A stretch of 64,000 nucleotides of DNA from assembly GCA_016292635.1 (NCBI GenBank), contig JAEDIC010000004.1:43015-107014 (forward strand), read 5' to 3'. Of the stretch, positions 16,713 to 25,302 are shown in pieces. Made by a program: the position numbers and the translations under genes. Positions within the stretch are counted from its first letter, which is position 1; every line of letters begins with the position of its first letter. The notes below the pieces were generated by a model that did no database searches, had not been told where the DNA came from, and worked only from the letters and a program-made list of their open reading frames with translations. The stretch comes from Clostridia bacterium (lineage in GTDB: Bacteria; Bacillota; Clostridia; Christensenellales; CAG-138).

Positions 16713-18419
16713 ATGGATGCCGAAATCCCCGTAAATGAAAAAGAAAGGATCCTCACGGATGAGGAAGCCGCCGAGCGCACGGCTCGCAAGGAAGCCGCCC
16801 GTGAAGCCCGCCGCAAGAAGAAAAGGCGCAAGAAGATAATAAAGACCACCCTGTTGATAGTGTTGGCTGCGATACTGGTTATCGCCGCCGCCATAGCGGG
16901 CTTTGTGCTGTATCTGCAGAAGTGCGGCGGTGAGTATGACAACATCACCGAATGCGTACAGAGCCAGCCCATGGACGCTGCCGCCCGCTATACCTTCTCC
17001 CCCGAGGAGAAAACCGTGTCCATGAAGCTGGACAAGAACGACATATGGTGGCTGCTGTATCAGACCGGCACCATATCCGAGCTTGAAAAGCTTGACGCCG
17101 CCCTTGCCGCCGGCAACGCCCGTCTTTCCGGCATGGGTATCTCCACCGAAACCGAAGGCGCCCTTATTGCGGACCTTGAGTTTTCCGTACTGGGCAACCT
17201 TAAAATACCCCTCAAGGCGGAATGCGGCGTAACCTATGACGAAAGCGACATTACCCTCAGCGTAGACAGCATTAAGCTGGGCAATGGCTGGAGTCTGCCC
17301 CTCAGGTGGGTCTGCGCCCGCTTTGACGCAGACCCCTCCGCCCTTACCATTAAGATAAGCAAGAGCATACATCCCTACCTTGAGGATCTGCAGAATGTTG
17401 CCATAACCGGCGGCAATGTGGTCATCACCTACGGCGCAAACTCTTCCATGTATGCCGAGGCCAGCGCCGCGGAAAACCTTGACGCAGTAAATGAATACGC
17501 AAAGTACGGCGTGGAAACCGCGGCCCTCAAGTCCGTAACCTCCGCCAACCTTTCCATCACCACCGCCTTTGATGAAGCTCTCGCTTCCTTCGCGGCAGAC
17601 CCCAACGCATACGTTGACTTCCGCACCAGCGCATTGGCTATCGCATCCGATCAGGCCGCAAATGATTATATGTCCGGCCCGTTTGCCCCCTATGCTCAGC
17701 GCTTCCTGCCCAATCTTACCATAGAAAACGTCAACGCGCTGCGGCAGCAGTTTATCGACCTGACTTCCGGCCGTCAGCAGCTCCTCTCGGTGCTCGCCAC
17801 CAACCTTAACACCGCCTACACCAAGGGCACAATAGTTGAGCCCTCCGCCGTAGCGGCTAAGGATGATGACGACAAGAAGAAGGACAACCAGGAAGAATCC
17901 ACCGAGGCCGCTCCCTCCGCAAACTTCGTAAACACCGCCGTGGAAGGCAACCCTGCTCTCACCATGGAGCAGCTTGCCGCCGGCAATTGGGCCTCCTATT
18001 CCGAATGGATAGCCGAGACGGATATGCGCGTCGTATACCTTACCTCCTTCCCCAACGTTACCGTTGAGGCAGAAGTTGAAAGCGACGATAAGAAGAAGGA
18101 GGACGCGGCCGCGGAAACCATCACCACCCCCGCCAAGCCCATAGGACTTCTGGTGCGCATGAAAGACGGCAGCTTCCGCCTGTTATATCACACTGCGGAA
18201 CTGGCCCCCGGCTCCACCACTCAGGTAGTTTACACCCAGACTCATATTGATCTGGACAAGAGCACAGGCGAAGACTACATGGGCCTTTCTTTCATCCCCT
18301 CTGTAACCTACGTTGCTCCCGCAGCGGGCGCCGTTGAACAGCCCGCGGAAGTTCCCGCGGCTGAAGAAACCGCTGCAGCCCCTGCCGAGGGCGAAAGCGG
18401 AGATGAAACCGCCGCATAA
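16713..18419 (+). CDS. Type II membrane protein, unknown function
   Basis: 568 residues. A Lys/Arg/Glu-rich cytosolic N-terminus (1-43) precedes one membrane helix (44-68). A large extracytoplasmic region follows, interrupted by two charged Asp/Lys linkers (about 388-405 and 455-470), and ends in an Ala/Pro/Glu-rich tail. No catalytic motif was recognised. The gene is monocistronic with its own terminator. AGGATATTAGATATT precedes the ATG, a moderate ribosome site. It could be an envelope assembly factor, but this is speculation. Confidence 0.75.
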   Translation: MDAEIPVNEKERILTDEEAAERTARKEAAREARRKKKRRKKIIKTTLLIVLAAILVIAAAIAGFVLYLQKCGGEYDNITECVQSQPMDAAARYTFSPEEKTVSMKLDKNDIWWLLYQTGTISELEKLDAALAAGNARLSGMGISTETEGALIADLEFSVLGNLKIPLKAECGVTYDESDITLSVDSIKLGNGWSLPLRWVCARFDADPSALTIKISKSIHPYLEDLQNVAITGGNVVITYGANSSMYAEASAAENLDAVNEYAKYGVETAALKSVTSANLSITTAFDEALASFAADPNAYVDFRTSALAIASDQAANDYMSGPFAPYAQRFLPNLTIENVNALRQQFIDLTSGRQQLLSVLATNLNTAYTKGTIVEPSAVAAKDDDDKKKDNQEESTEAAPSANFVNTAVEGNPALTMEQLAAGNWASYSEWIAETDMRVVYLTSFPNVTVEAEVESDDKKKEDAAAETITTPAKPIGLLVRMKDGSFRLLYHTAELAPGSTTQVVYTQTHIDLDKSTGEDYMGLSFIPSVTYVAPAAGAVEQPAEVPAAEETAAAPAEGESGDETAA

Positions 18420-18432
18420 AACCCGCACAGTC

Positions 18433-18464
18433 AAAAAGAACGGGAATCCATCCCGTTCTTTTTT
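18433..18464 (+). terminator. Terminator after the type II membrane protein
   Basis: A ten-base perfect stem (AAGAACGGGA with TCCCGTTCTT) followed by six T on the plus strand, 17 bases past the stop. Confidence 0.85.
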
Positions 18465-18477
18465 GTTGCTCTCTGCG

Positions 18478-18992
18478 CTATTTATTTTGATTTACCGGCA
18501 CCCATATGTCGCTGAAATAGTGTTCGGAATCCGTATCCCCATCGGAGTACCATTCTATGTTGGCTCCCATTGCCAGCTCGTAAGAATCGTTATTGGGCAG
18601 CCAACCGGTAAATATCTCGGTATTGAGCCGCTGCAGCGCCCCGGGCGCGGGGTCTATACAGCGGAACTTCGCCCAGTCCATATTCGGAAACTCCACCGCC
18701 GTCATATCCTCGGACACGGGGCCGCCGGCATACTCTCCTGCTATTAAGATAGCGTAATTTTCCATTGCCCCCTATGTCGTCTATGGTTATTCCCATCCGG
18801 CCTATCTTATAATTCTTTACGGCCTCGGTCTGCTCATCCACAGGCCTTGCGCCCATGTGGAGCAGCTCAAGGTATTCTTCCCTGAAGCTTTCCCAAAAGT
18901 CCGGTATCATATCATATGAGCTTTCCACAGGGAAATCCGCGCTCAAAACCTATCGCCTTAAGGCCGGCAAGCCTTTATATTATGTATTCCAT
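18478..18992 (-). pseudogene. GyrI-like / AraC effector-binding protein, broken
   Basis: Remnant of a single-domain GyrI-like protein. Three lesions are visible from the N-terminus. An in-frame TAA follows MEYII. An extra G near 18,938 shifts the frame between RLAGLKAIGFER and FPVESSYDMIPDFW. A second extra G in a run of five at about 18,768-18,772 shifts it again, before MENYAILIAGEY. The rest reads through to FSDIWVPV. Removing the two G's restores one continuous domain. One homopolymer error would be unremarkable; three lesions favour a true pseudogene. Confidence 0.7.
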
Positions 18993-19060
18993 ATACGCTT
19001 CTCGCTTTTTGCTGATGTTCTTTTCATTATATCACACCGCCGCCCATGTGAAATATTCTT

Positions 19061-20893
19061 TTACTCCGCAAGCATACGCATAGCGTTCAGCACAGCTATC
19101 ACCATTATGCCAACATCCGCAAACACCGCCGCCCACATTCCCACAAGGCCAAAGGCGCCCAGTATAAGTATCACGCCCTTTACGCCAAGGGTCATAACGA
19201 TGTTTTGCATCACTATCTTTCTTGTATTCCGGGCTATGGCTATGGCCTCTGGCAGCCTATCCAGCCTGTCGTCCATTATGACCACATCCGCCGCCTCTAT
19301 TGCCGCGTCCGAGCCCATTGCGCCCATGGCTATTCCCACATCTGCTCTCGTCAGCACCGGAGCGTCATTTATGCCGTCGCCAACGTATACCAGTTTGCCC
19401 TTTTCGGATACGCCCTTAAGCATTTCTTCCACCTTTGCCACCTTATCTTCCGGCATCAGCTCTGCATGAAGGGTGTCTATATTGAGCATTTGGGCAACCC
19501 TCCGGGCCGCAGCCCATCTGTCTCCGGTCAGCATGGCGGTCTCCTTTACCCCCAGCTCTTTAAGCCCGGCTACAGCCTCCGCCGCTCCCTCTTTGGTATC
19601 ATCTTCAAGGAGTATATGGCCGCAGTAAATTCCCTCCCTGGAAATATGCACCGCCGTACCCGTATCATTGGCCGCCAGTCCAACAAGCCTTGCGCTGCCC
19701 GCAAGGACGGCGTCGCCGTTTATCTCGGCCTTTACGCCCATGCCTGCCAGTTCCTCGTATTTGCCTATATCCGCCGGATCAAGCTGTCCTTTATATGCTT
19801 CCCTTACGGATATGCCTACGGGGTGCTCAGAATAGTATTCCGCCATTGCGCCAAGATACAGCAGCTCCTCCTCCCCAATGCCTTCGGGATACAGACCCGC
19901 AACCCGGAATTTGCCTTTGGTAAGTGTGCCCGTCTTGTCAAAAACCACGGTTTCCGCCATGGCAAGGGCTTCAAGATAATTTCCGCCCTTTACCAATATG
20001 CCCCGGCGGGACGCCTTGCCTATGCCGCCGAAGAAGGTAAGGGGTACGGATATGACCAGCGCGCAGGGACATGAGATTACAAGGAATGTAAGTCCACGGT
20101 ATACCCACTCTGACCAGTTTCCAAGGAACAGCGGCGGAACCGCCGCCAGCAGCGCCGCGCATACTACCACCACGGGGGTGTATACCCTTGCGAAGCGGGT
20201 AATAAAGCTTTCGGTCACCGCCTTATTTGCTGCGGAATCCTCCACAAGCTCCAGTATGTGGGCAACTGTGGAATCCGTATATTCGCAGGTGGTTTGCACC
20301 CGAAGCAGGCCATTTATATTGACGCAGCCGCTTATCACCTTATCCCCCGGCGCAACCTCCCTGGGCAGAGATTCGCCGGTAAGGGCCATGGTGTTCAGCA
20401 TGGAGCTGCCCTCCAGCACTATGCCGTCCAGAGGCACCCGCTCCCCAGGCCTTATTATGATTATACTGCCTTCGCTTACTTCCTCAGGGTCAATTTCAAC
20501 AATGCCCTCCGGCCCTTCCACACTGGCGCACTCCGGCATTATCTCCATAAGGGCGGCGATGGAATCCCTGCTGCGGCCCACCGCCATATGCTCGAAAAGC
20601 TCGCCTACCCGGTAAAACAGCATAACGAACACCGCCTCCGGATATTCTCCCGTTGCAATTGCGCCCACGGTGGCTATAGCCATAAGGAAGTTTTCGTCAA
20701 ATATCTGCCCGTGGGTAATGCCGTATACCGCCTTGGACAGGGTCTCATGGCCTATGTATATGTAGGGTATCATATAGGCGACAATCGTCCATATATCCTT
20801 AAGCCCAAGCAGCTTTTCCGCCATGGCCGCCGCCACAAAAAGTCCCGCTCCGACTATTACCCGGGTAATGTCCTTTTTATGATGAGTATTCAT
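19061..20893 (-). CDS. Heavy-metal-translocating P-type ATPase (Zn/Cd/Pb type)
   Basis: P1B-type ATPase exporting soft divalent metals. It has 610 residues, shorter than usual because the N-terminal HMA domain is encoded separately just upstream. Seen: the transmembrane metal motif SCPCALVIS (about 275), phosphorylation motif DKTGTLTKG (about 318), ALTGESLP actuator loop, and GDGINDAPVLTRADVG hinge. CPC with cadC-like regulation suggests zinc, cadmium or lead rather than copper (inference). It is last in the ArsR-HMA-ATPase operon. Confidence 0.93.
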   Translation of the reverse strand: MNTHHKKDITRVIVGAGLFVAAAMAEKLLGLKDIWTIVAYMIPYIYIGHETLSKAVYGITHGQIFDENFLMAIATVGAIATGEYPEAVFVMLFYRVGELFEHMAVGRSRDSIAALMEIMPECASVEGPEGIVEIDPEEVSEGSIIIIRPGERVPLDGIVLEGSSMLNTMALTGESLPREVAPGDKVISGCVNINGLLRVQTTCEYTDSTVAHILELVEDSAANKAVTESFITRFARVYTPVVVVCAALLAAVPPLFLGNWSEWVYRGLTFLVISCPCALVISVPLTFFGGIGKASRRGILVKGGNYLEALAMAETVVFDKTGTLTKGKFRVAGLYPEGIGEEELLYLGAMAEYYSEHPVGISVREAYKGQLDPADIGKYEELAGMGVKAEINGDAVLAGSARLVGLAANDTGTAVHISREGIYCGHILLEDDTKEGAAEAVAGLKELGVKETAMLTGDRWAAARRVAQMLNIDTLHAELMPEDKVAKVEEMLKGVSEKGKLVYVGDGINDAPVLTRADVGIAMGAMGSDAAIEAADVVIMDDRLDRLPEAIAIARNTRKIVMQNIVMTLGVKGVILILGAFGLVGMWAAVFADVGIMVIAVLNAMRMLAE

Positions 20894-20895
20894 AA

Positions 20896-21114
20896 TTACA
20901 GTACTACGCTGGCCGCTCTGTCTATCTTGCGTACGATGGCATCAGCCAGGGCCAGTATCTCAGTCATATCATCCTGGTCGCTTTCTATGGTGAGCCGTCC
21001 TGTGAGAAAGCTTACCCTTGCGCTCTTTACGCCGGGTATGCGGGCTATCTCGTTTTCCATCTTCACGGCACAGTTGGCGCAGTCTATATTGCTGATCTTA
21101 TAATGTCTTTTCAT
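20896..21114 (-). CDS. HMA-domain metal-binding protein
   Basis: 72 residues forming one heavy-metal-associated ferredoxin-like domain, with the metal-binding CxxC in IDCANCAVKMEN at the first loop. It lies two bases before the ATPase gene, so it probably supplies the detached N-terminal metal domain, delivering metal to or regulating the pump (inference from context). Confidence 0.85.
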   Translation of the reverse strand: MKRHYKISNIDCANCAVKMENEIARIPGVKSARVSFLTGRLTIESDQDDMTEILALADAIVRKIDRAASVVL

Positions 21115-21122
21115 TTTTCCTC

Positions 21123-21479
21123 CTATTCGTCAAGATGGGCTACCGCCATCTCGAATATCTCCTTCACATGGTCGTCCGCAAGGGAGTAAAACACCACCTT
21201 GCCCTCACGCCGGTTTTTTACAAGTTTGCTTTCCCTCAGCACCCTAAGCTGATGTGATACTGCGGATTTGCTCATTCCCAGCAGCACCGCTATATCGCAT
21301 ACGCACATTTCTTCATTGTCCAGCGCCCAAAGTATCTTGCTGCGGGTGCTGTCGCCTATCACCTTGAAAAAGTCCGCCAGCTCAAAAAAACGCTCCTCCG
21401 TTGGCATAACGCCCCGGGCTCTGTTCACCGTCTCCTGATGCAGCACATCGCAATCGCAAGATATATCGCCTCTTGCCAT
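21123..21479 (-). CDS. ArsR/SmtB-type metal-responsive repressor (CadC-like)
   Basis: 118 residues, winged helix. The start MARGDISCDCDVLHQE is chosen because GAGGTG stands seven bases before it. The N-terminal CDC and the helix motif EMCVCDIAVLLGMSKSAVSHQL (split: ELCVCDL in classic CadC) carry the cysteines of a CadC-type alpha-3N sensor site. It heads the HMA-ATPase operon and probably represses it until metal binds. Palindromic operators overlap its promoter. Confidence 0.9.
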   Translation of the reverse strand: MARGDISCDCDVLHQETVNRARGVMPTEERFFELADFFKVIGDSTRSKILWALDNEEMCVCDIAVLLGMSKSAVSHQLRVLRESKLVKNRREGKVVFYSLADDHVKEIFEMAVAHLDE

Positions 21480-21498
21480 TGTATTCACCTCATTTCAG

Positions 21499-21514
21499 TT
21501 GAATCATTGTTCAA
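21499..21514. promoter_or_regulatory. Putative ArsR/SmtB operator
   Basis: A perfect inverted repeat TTGAA-N6-TTCAA lies between the promoter and the start of the repressor gene. It resembles the SmtB/CadC box. Confidence 0.6.
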
Positions 21515-21518
21515 ACGT

Positions 21519-21548
21519 ATTATAGTTGAACAACTGCTCAACTGTCAA
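21519..21548 (-). promoter_or_regulatory. Metal-efflux operon promoter with palindromic spacer
   Basis: Minus-strand -35 TTGACA and -10 TATAAT, both consensus, 18 bases apart. The spacer itself (21,525-21,542) is an inverted repeat GTTGA-N8-TCAAC. Repressor bound here would block RNA polymerase. Confidence 0.7.
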
Positions 21549-21666
21549 TATATATTTATGCCTTTCTCCAAATATTTCATTATATGTAACCCACGGCATC
21601 ATGCGCCGCATATTATGCCATATATAAATACCCTGTAACAACATGGACGATAAGGAGGCAATAACC

Positions 21667-21891
21667 GTGTATTTAAAGAAAACAGCCGGACACTGCTCCG
21701 CAGCCATATACTGCGAAGACGCCGGAACCATGGTTGCGGCGGGCGCCGCCGATACCCAGCCCTGCTGCAACTGGGCGGGGGACGCCGTGACCCTTGCCAC
21801 AATATACTTCCCGGATCAGGATTACATCAAGGGCTTCTGCCCATGCGAAGCCCTCAGCAACGGTACCCTGTTCCCCGAGCTGGTAAAGTGA
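21667..21891 (+). CDS. cotJA: Spore coat-associated protein CotJA
   Basis: 74 residues. The start is the GTG at 21667, since AAGGAGG sits eight bases before it; the ATG at 21643 would place that ribosome site inside the gene. The CotJA pattern is seen at the end: LATIYFPDQDY and EALSNGTLFPELV. It is cysteine-rich (CCNW, CPCE). CotJA and CotJC interact in the inner coat or at the forespore surface of Bacillus (family knowledge). First gene of cotJABC; the third is interrupted here. Confidence 0.85.
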   Translation: MYLKKTAGHCSAAIYCEDAGTMVAAGAADTQPCCNWAGDAVTLATIYFPDQDYIKGFCPCEALSNGTLFPELVK

Positions 21892-21902
21892 AGGAGGCGC
21901 AT

Positions 21903-22151
21903 ATGCAGGATATGACTAAATGCGAACTGCTGAGAAAGATCAGCGAATACCAATTTGTAGCAGTAGAGTTGAACCTCTATCTGGACACCCACCCCTGCGA
22001 CGCCGATGCCCGCAGCGACTATCTCTATTACTCCACCAAGCTTAAGGAGCTGATAATGGCATACGAGGCCCAGTACGGCCCGTTGATGAACTTTGGCCAT
22101 TCTCCCACCGAAACCGGCTGCTACGTTTGCAGCGAATGGCCCTGGGACTAA
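21903..22151 (+). CDS. cotJB: Spore coat protein CotJB
   Basis: 82 residues beginning MQDMTKCELLRKISEYQF, with AAGGAGG upstream. It matches the CotJB family: an amphipathic helix, LNLYLDTHPCDADA, YGPLMNFG, and the closing aromatic W-P-W motif (SEWPWD). It lies between cotJA and the split cotJC. CotJB is needed for the CotJ complex in Bacillus spores (family knowledge). Confidence 0.88.
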   Translation: MQDMTKCELLRKISEYQFVAVELNLYLDTHPCDADARSDYLYYSTKLKELIMAYEAQYGPLMNFGHSPTETGCYVCSEWPWD

Positions 22152-22166
22152 GGAGGAACAGAGAAT

Positions 22167-22271
22167 ATGTGGATCTATCAGAAAAAACTTCAGTACCCCG
22201 TAAACATCACCCGCCCAAACGCCCGCATGGCAAAGGCCCTCATGGCCCAGTACGGCGGCCCGGATTCCGAC
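22167..22271 (+). pseudogene. cotJC: 5' fragment of cotJC (Mn-catalase), split by the ICE
   Basis: The first 35 codons of the spore-coat manganese catalase CotJC, opening MWIYQKKLQYPVNI and reaching AQYGGPDSD. In intact CotJC this continues into a GELGASLRYL-type sequence. Here the similarity ends at about 22,271, the frame continues into ICE DNA and meets a stop at 22,394. An AGGAGG lies before the ATG. The 3' part (about 150 residues) is not in the window and should lie beyond the right end of the element. Precise excision would restore it. Confidence 0.88.
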
Positions 22272-23937
22272 GTGTGCGCGCACAAAGGGCTAAATCAAAA
22301 TTCGCCGGTGTTTCGGCGTTTTGCAGCCATATTTCCAGGATGTACGGTACTTTACCCTTGCCCGTTTCTTCTCCTTCCTTACGTTTTACAATGATCTTGT
22401 GGACGAATCGTCGAACCAGTTCATCAACAATCTCCACGGATTCAAGATTTGCGTTAGTTATCGCTTGCTGCATAATAGCAAATGTTTTCTTTGATACTTC
22501 CGGTGCTTCTGTGACCTGTTCTGCCTTTTCCATGCGCTGCTTCAAATCCGCAGCCTGCTGCTCCAATTTGCCGCTCATAGTTCGGTAATCATTGTCGGAC
22601 ACCACACTGTTCATCCAGCCATCCAGCAGCTTCTTTTTCTTCATCTCTATGGCAGCAAGTTCACGCTCAAGTTCCGATACATTTTCCTGCTGCTTATCTT
22701 CCAATGTTTGCCTGACCGCCTCTGCCAGCGGATCGCAAGTTTCTTTCAACAGTGGAGCCATCACAGAAAACAAGCTTCGCATGATTTTGTCGAGATCGCG
22801 CTTATAGATAATGGGTGAATCGCAGCGCTTACGACCATACTTTTTGTATAAAGAACAGCGCCAGTATTCCACCCGCTTCTGTACACCATCCACCGTCCAG
22901 CGGCCCACGCTGCGATGATAGCCACAGCCATCCACGCCACAGACAATGCGATTGGAATAAACATATTTACCAAGGCCGGTAGAATCCTTGCTCAAGCAAT
23001 CCACGCCATCCAGCCGTTTGCTGCGCTCATTAAGAACGTAATTGGCTTTATCCCAAAGTTCTTCGCTGATCAATGGCGGCACACGGACGGGATCATAATG
23101 CAGCTGCCACTTGTCCCGCGGAATGGCGATGTGTTTATCCTCACGATAGTGCGGCTTATAGGTTTTCCCATTGACGATATACCCAAGATAAACAGGGTTG
23201 CGTATCATACGCTCAATTGTGGATGGGTTATAGGGATTGCCTGCATCATTCAAAAAGCCTTTTTGTACCAATAACTCTGAAATACGGCGAGTACCCAATT
23301 CACCTTTTGCGTATTCCTCAAATACAAAGCGGACAAGCTTTGACTTTTGCTCATCCACATGGTATCCGTTGTTTTCGTTATTAAAGCGGTATCCGATAGG
23401 CGGTGTCGCACCATGGCGCTTGCCCTCTTTCATGGTCTGCCGATAGCCAAACTTTACCCGTTCCGATGTCTTGCGGCTTTCTTCCTGAGCAACGATGGCC
23501 ATAATGGAAAGGCGGAACTCCGCATCCTTGTCCATGGTGTTGAGATTGATATCCTCAATCAGTACACCCACATCGTATCGCAGCAGTTCCCGCACCGTCT
23601 GTACGCAGTCCACAATGTCCCTTGCAAATCTGGAAACCTCTTTTGTCAGGATAAGATCAAAAGCCCCTGCTTTTGCATCCCGCACCATTTTCAAAAATTG
23701 CGGGCGCTTGTCAGCACGGGTTCCTGTGATGCCCTCATCGATATAGCCGGGAACATATTCCCATTTCTCGCAGCTCTTGATTTTGCTTTCAAAATAAGCG
23801 ATCTGATGTTCCAGCGAGTTAAGCTGCTTGTCTTCATCCGTACTGACACGGCCATAGAATGTCACCCGCAAGGGAATGTCATAGATACGCTTTCCACAAA
23901 ACAGTGCCGTTCTGATTTCTTCTATATTTTTGTACAT
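22240..23937 (-). CDS. Large serine recombinase (ICE integrase)
   Basis: 565 residues. The resolvase domain has its catalytic serine in VTFYGRVSTDED (Ser32) and the later LTKEVSRFARD arginine motif. A recombinase domain (about 165-290), a zinc ribbon with paired cysteines (about 325-370: CGVDGC and WRCSLYKKYGRKRC) and a coiled coil (about 405-450) follow. It catalyses att-site recombination for integration and excision. GGAGG precedes the ATG. Its last eleven or so codons are read from antisense cotJC, so the protein end changes on excision. Confidence 0.93.
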   Translation of the reverse strand: MYKNIEEIRTALFCGKRIYDIPLRVTFYGRVSTDEDKQLNSLEHQIAYFESKIKSCEKWEYVPGYIDEGITGTRADKRPQFLKMVRDAKAGAFDLILTKEVSRFARDIVDCVQTVRELLRYDVGVLIEDINLNTMDKDAEFRLSIMAIVAQEESRKTSERVKFGYRQTMKEGKRHGATPPIGYRFNNENNGYHVDEQKSKLVRFVFEEYAKGELGTRRISELLVQKGFLNDAGNPYNPSTIERMIRNPVYLGYIVNGKTYKPHYREDKHIAIPRDKWQLHYDPVRVPPLISEELWDKANYVLNERSKRLDGVDCLSKDSTGLGKYVYSNRIVCGVDGCGYHRSVGRWTVDGVQKRVEYWRCSLYKKYGRKRCDSPIIYKRDLDKIMRSLFSVMAPLLKETCDPLAEAVRQTLEDKQQENVSELERELAAIEMKKKKLLDGWMNSVVSDNDYRTMSGKLEQQAADLKQRMEKAEQVTEAPEVSKKTFAIMQQAITNANLESVEIVDELVRRFVHKIIVKRKEGEETGKGKVPYILEIWLQNAETPANFDLALCARTRRNPGRRTGP

Positions 23938-23973
23938 ATGTGCCTCCGATGTATGTTAGTATCCTAAACAGTA

Positions 23974-24141
23974 TCAGCTCCTTTCGCTGTTGTCCAAGAT
24001 GTCACAGCGTAAGATCTGGCGGAGGTTTCGCCGCTGCTCTTCCGTGAGCAACCCTTGCTTATATAAAGCTTCAATCATAACGCCTTGAAGCTGTTCTTTC
24101 GATTTCACAATACTGTTCCAATCTATAGTCAGTTCGTTCAA
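23974..24141 (-). CDS. Small SHOCT-like ICE protein
   Basis: 55 residues from a TTG start preceded by AAGGGGGTG. The centre QGVMIEALYKQGLLTEEQRR has the short-helix pattern of SHOCT-type oligomerisation motifs. It lies 36 bases before the recombinase and likely in its transcript, so it may be a recombination directionality or accessory protein (inference only). Confidence 0.6.
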   Translation of the reverse strand: MNELTIDWNSIVKSKEQLQGVMIEALYKQGLLTEEQRRNLRQILRCDILDNSERS

Positions 24142-24542
24142 GAAAACACCCCCTTGGTATAGATACGAACCGAGGGTTTTGTCCTATGCTATCAAAATAA
24201 AAGGCATTTCAGGCCGAAACCGGCTGTTTCGTCATAGCCCTGCCGTACCGCTGCATGATGCTGGCGAATACGGCAGGGACTCCCCGTCAAGTCCATGCGG
24301 GGTCGTGAGAAAGTATCATTATCCTCCATGCGTGTCATCGCGCCTGCCTTGCCATGGACAGGTCAATGGATCGCGTTTATCGCTCCGGCTGCTGCCATCG
24401 TTGCGCCGCTCCATTTGCCGCTTGCTCATCTGAGCCGCACGGATTATGTGCCTGAAATACCCTGTATACGGTTGTCAAAGGTCGAGAAGAAAATGTCCTT
24501 CTACTATTCGTGACCTTTTTCAGCTAAATTGGGACGGGTACA
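24142..24542. other. Gene-poor stretch before the recombinase unit
   Basis: About 400 bases. Two overlapping minus-strand ORFs of 36 and 48 codons (24,319-24,429 and 24,192-24,338) begin MSKRQMERRN and MTRMEDNDTF, but neither was recognised or has a strong ribosome site. A Cys/Arg-rich coding-like composition suggests a decayed gene. The promoter of the recombinase unit should also lie here. Confidence 0.35.
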
Positions 24543-24965
24543 TCAAAAAAGTTCCACTCTTTTTCTGAGCTGATGCAAAGCACGCTGCACCGACTTTCTC
24601 ACTGCGCTGACATCTACACCTTCTTGTTGTGCTATTTTGGTATAACTCATGTTGAGAAAGAAGTGTGCGTACAGGCGGCTGCGCTGTCTTTCTGTGAGAG
24701 ACATTATTGCGGCCTGAAGCTGTTCCCGCTCCGCGAGCTGCTCAAATATCTCCTCTGCCGTGGGGCTTTGCAGTATCGCCTCCCTTTCTACATTCTCATA
24801 GATGTCCAGAGAGTAATGTGCCCTATGCTTATAAATGCGCCTGCGCTGGGACTGCTCGTGCCGTCTGAGCAGAATCAGGAGTTCCGCTACTTCATCCGGC
24901 ACTTCCACAAAGTAATCGCTTCTATAACATTCCGGGTAGAATTCCCGAAGATTGATTTCTATCAT
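24543..24965 (-). CDS. Sigma-70 region 4-like regulator of the ICE
   Basis: 140 residues from an ATG with TTGGAGGTT upstream. The C-terminal half is a sigma-70 region 4 helix-turn-helix: LTERQRSRLYAHFFLNMSY followed by TKIAQQEGVDVSAVRKSVQ. The N-terminus lacks region 2, so it is a region-4-only activator as found next to integrases in Tn916- and Tn1549-like elements. It probably controls excision or transfer genes (inference). Confidence 0.82.
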   Translation of the reverse strand: MIEINLREFYPECYRSDYFVEVPDEVAELLILLRRHEQSQRRRIYKHRAHYSLDIYENVEREAILQSPTAEEIFEQLAEREQLQAAIMSLTERQRSRLYAHFFLNMSYTKIAQQEGVDVSAVRKSVQRALHQLRKRVELF

Positions 24966-25302
24966 AATGAACCTCCAATTCGATTTTTTGATGTGCGGTG
25001 AATCGAATTGAAGATGGGGGCGAACGACAGCGGACAATTGTGGGTAATATAAAAGCACATCGCATAACGATGTGCCTGCACTCAACAACAAAATTTAGGT
25101 TGGATATGTAATAAAATACACCTATTCGGGCAGAACTATTGCGAAGTAAACATTGAAATGCACTTTAACATAAAGATGGTTACCCACTTTATCTCTCGCC
25201 ATAGCAAACTCCTTGCATGAATTTAAATGCATGCATGATATGAATCGTGATGAATACAACCGAAAAGAGGTGCATTGTAGAATATATTTGAGGTGAATTG
25301 TA
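24966..25302. promoter_or_regulatory. Divergent control region between sigma-like and Xre genes
   Basis: 337 bases between divergent regulators. It is AT-rich, with no convincing gene. It should hold the promoters of both and probably the Xre operator, but no consensus pair was clear enough to place. Confidence 0.4.

Noticed and set aside
24192..24429. Two overlapping minus-strand ORFs of 36 and 48 codons
   Set aside because: No strong ribosome site or recognisable family; kept only as a note in the gap description.
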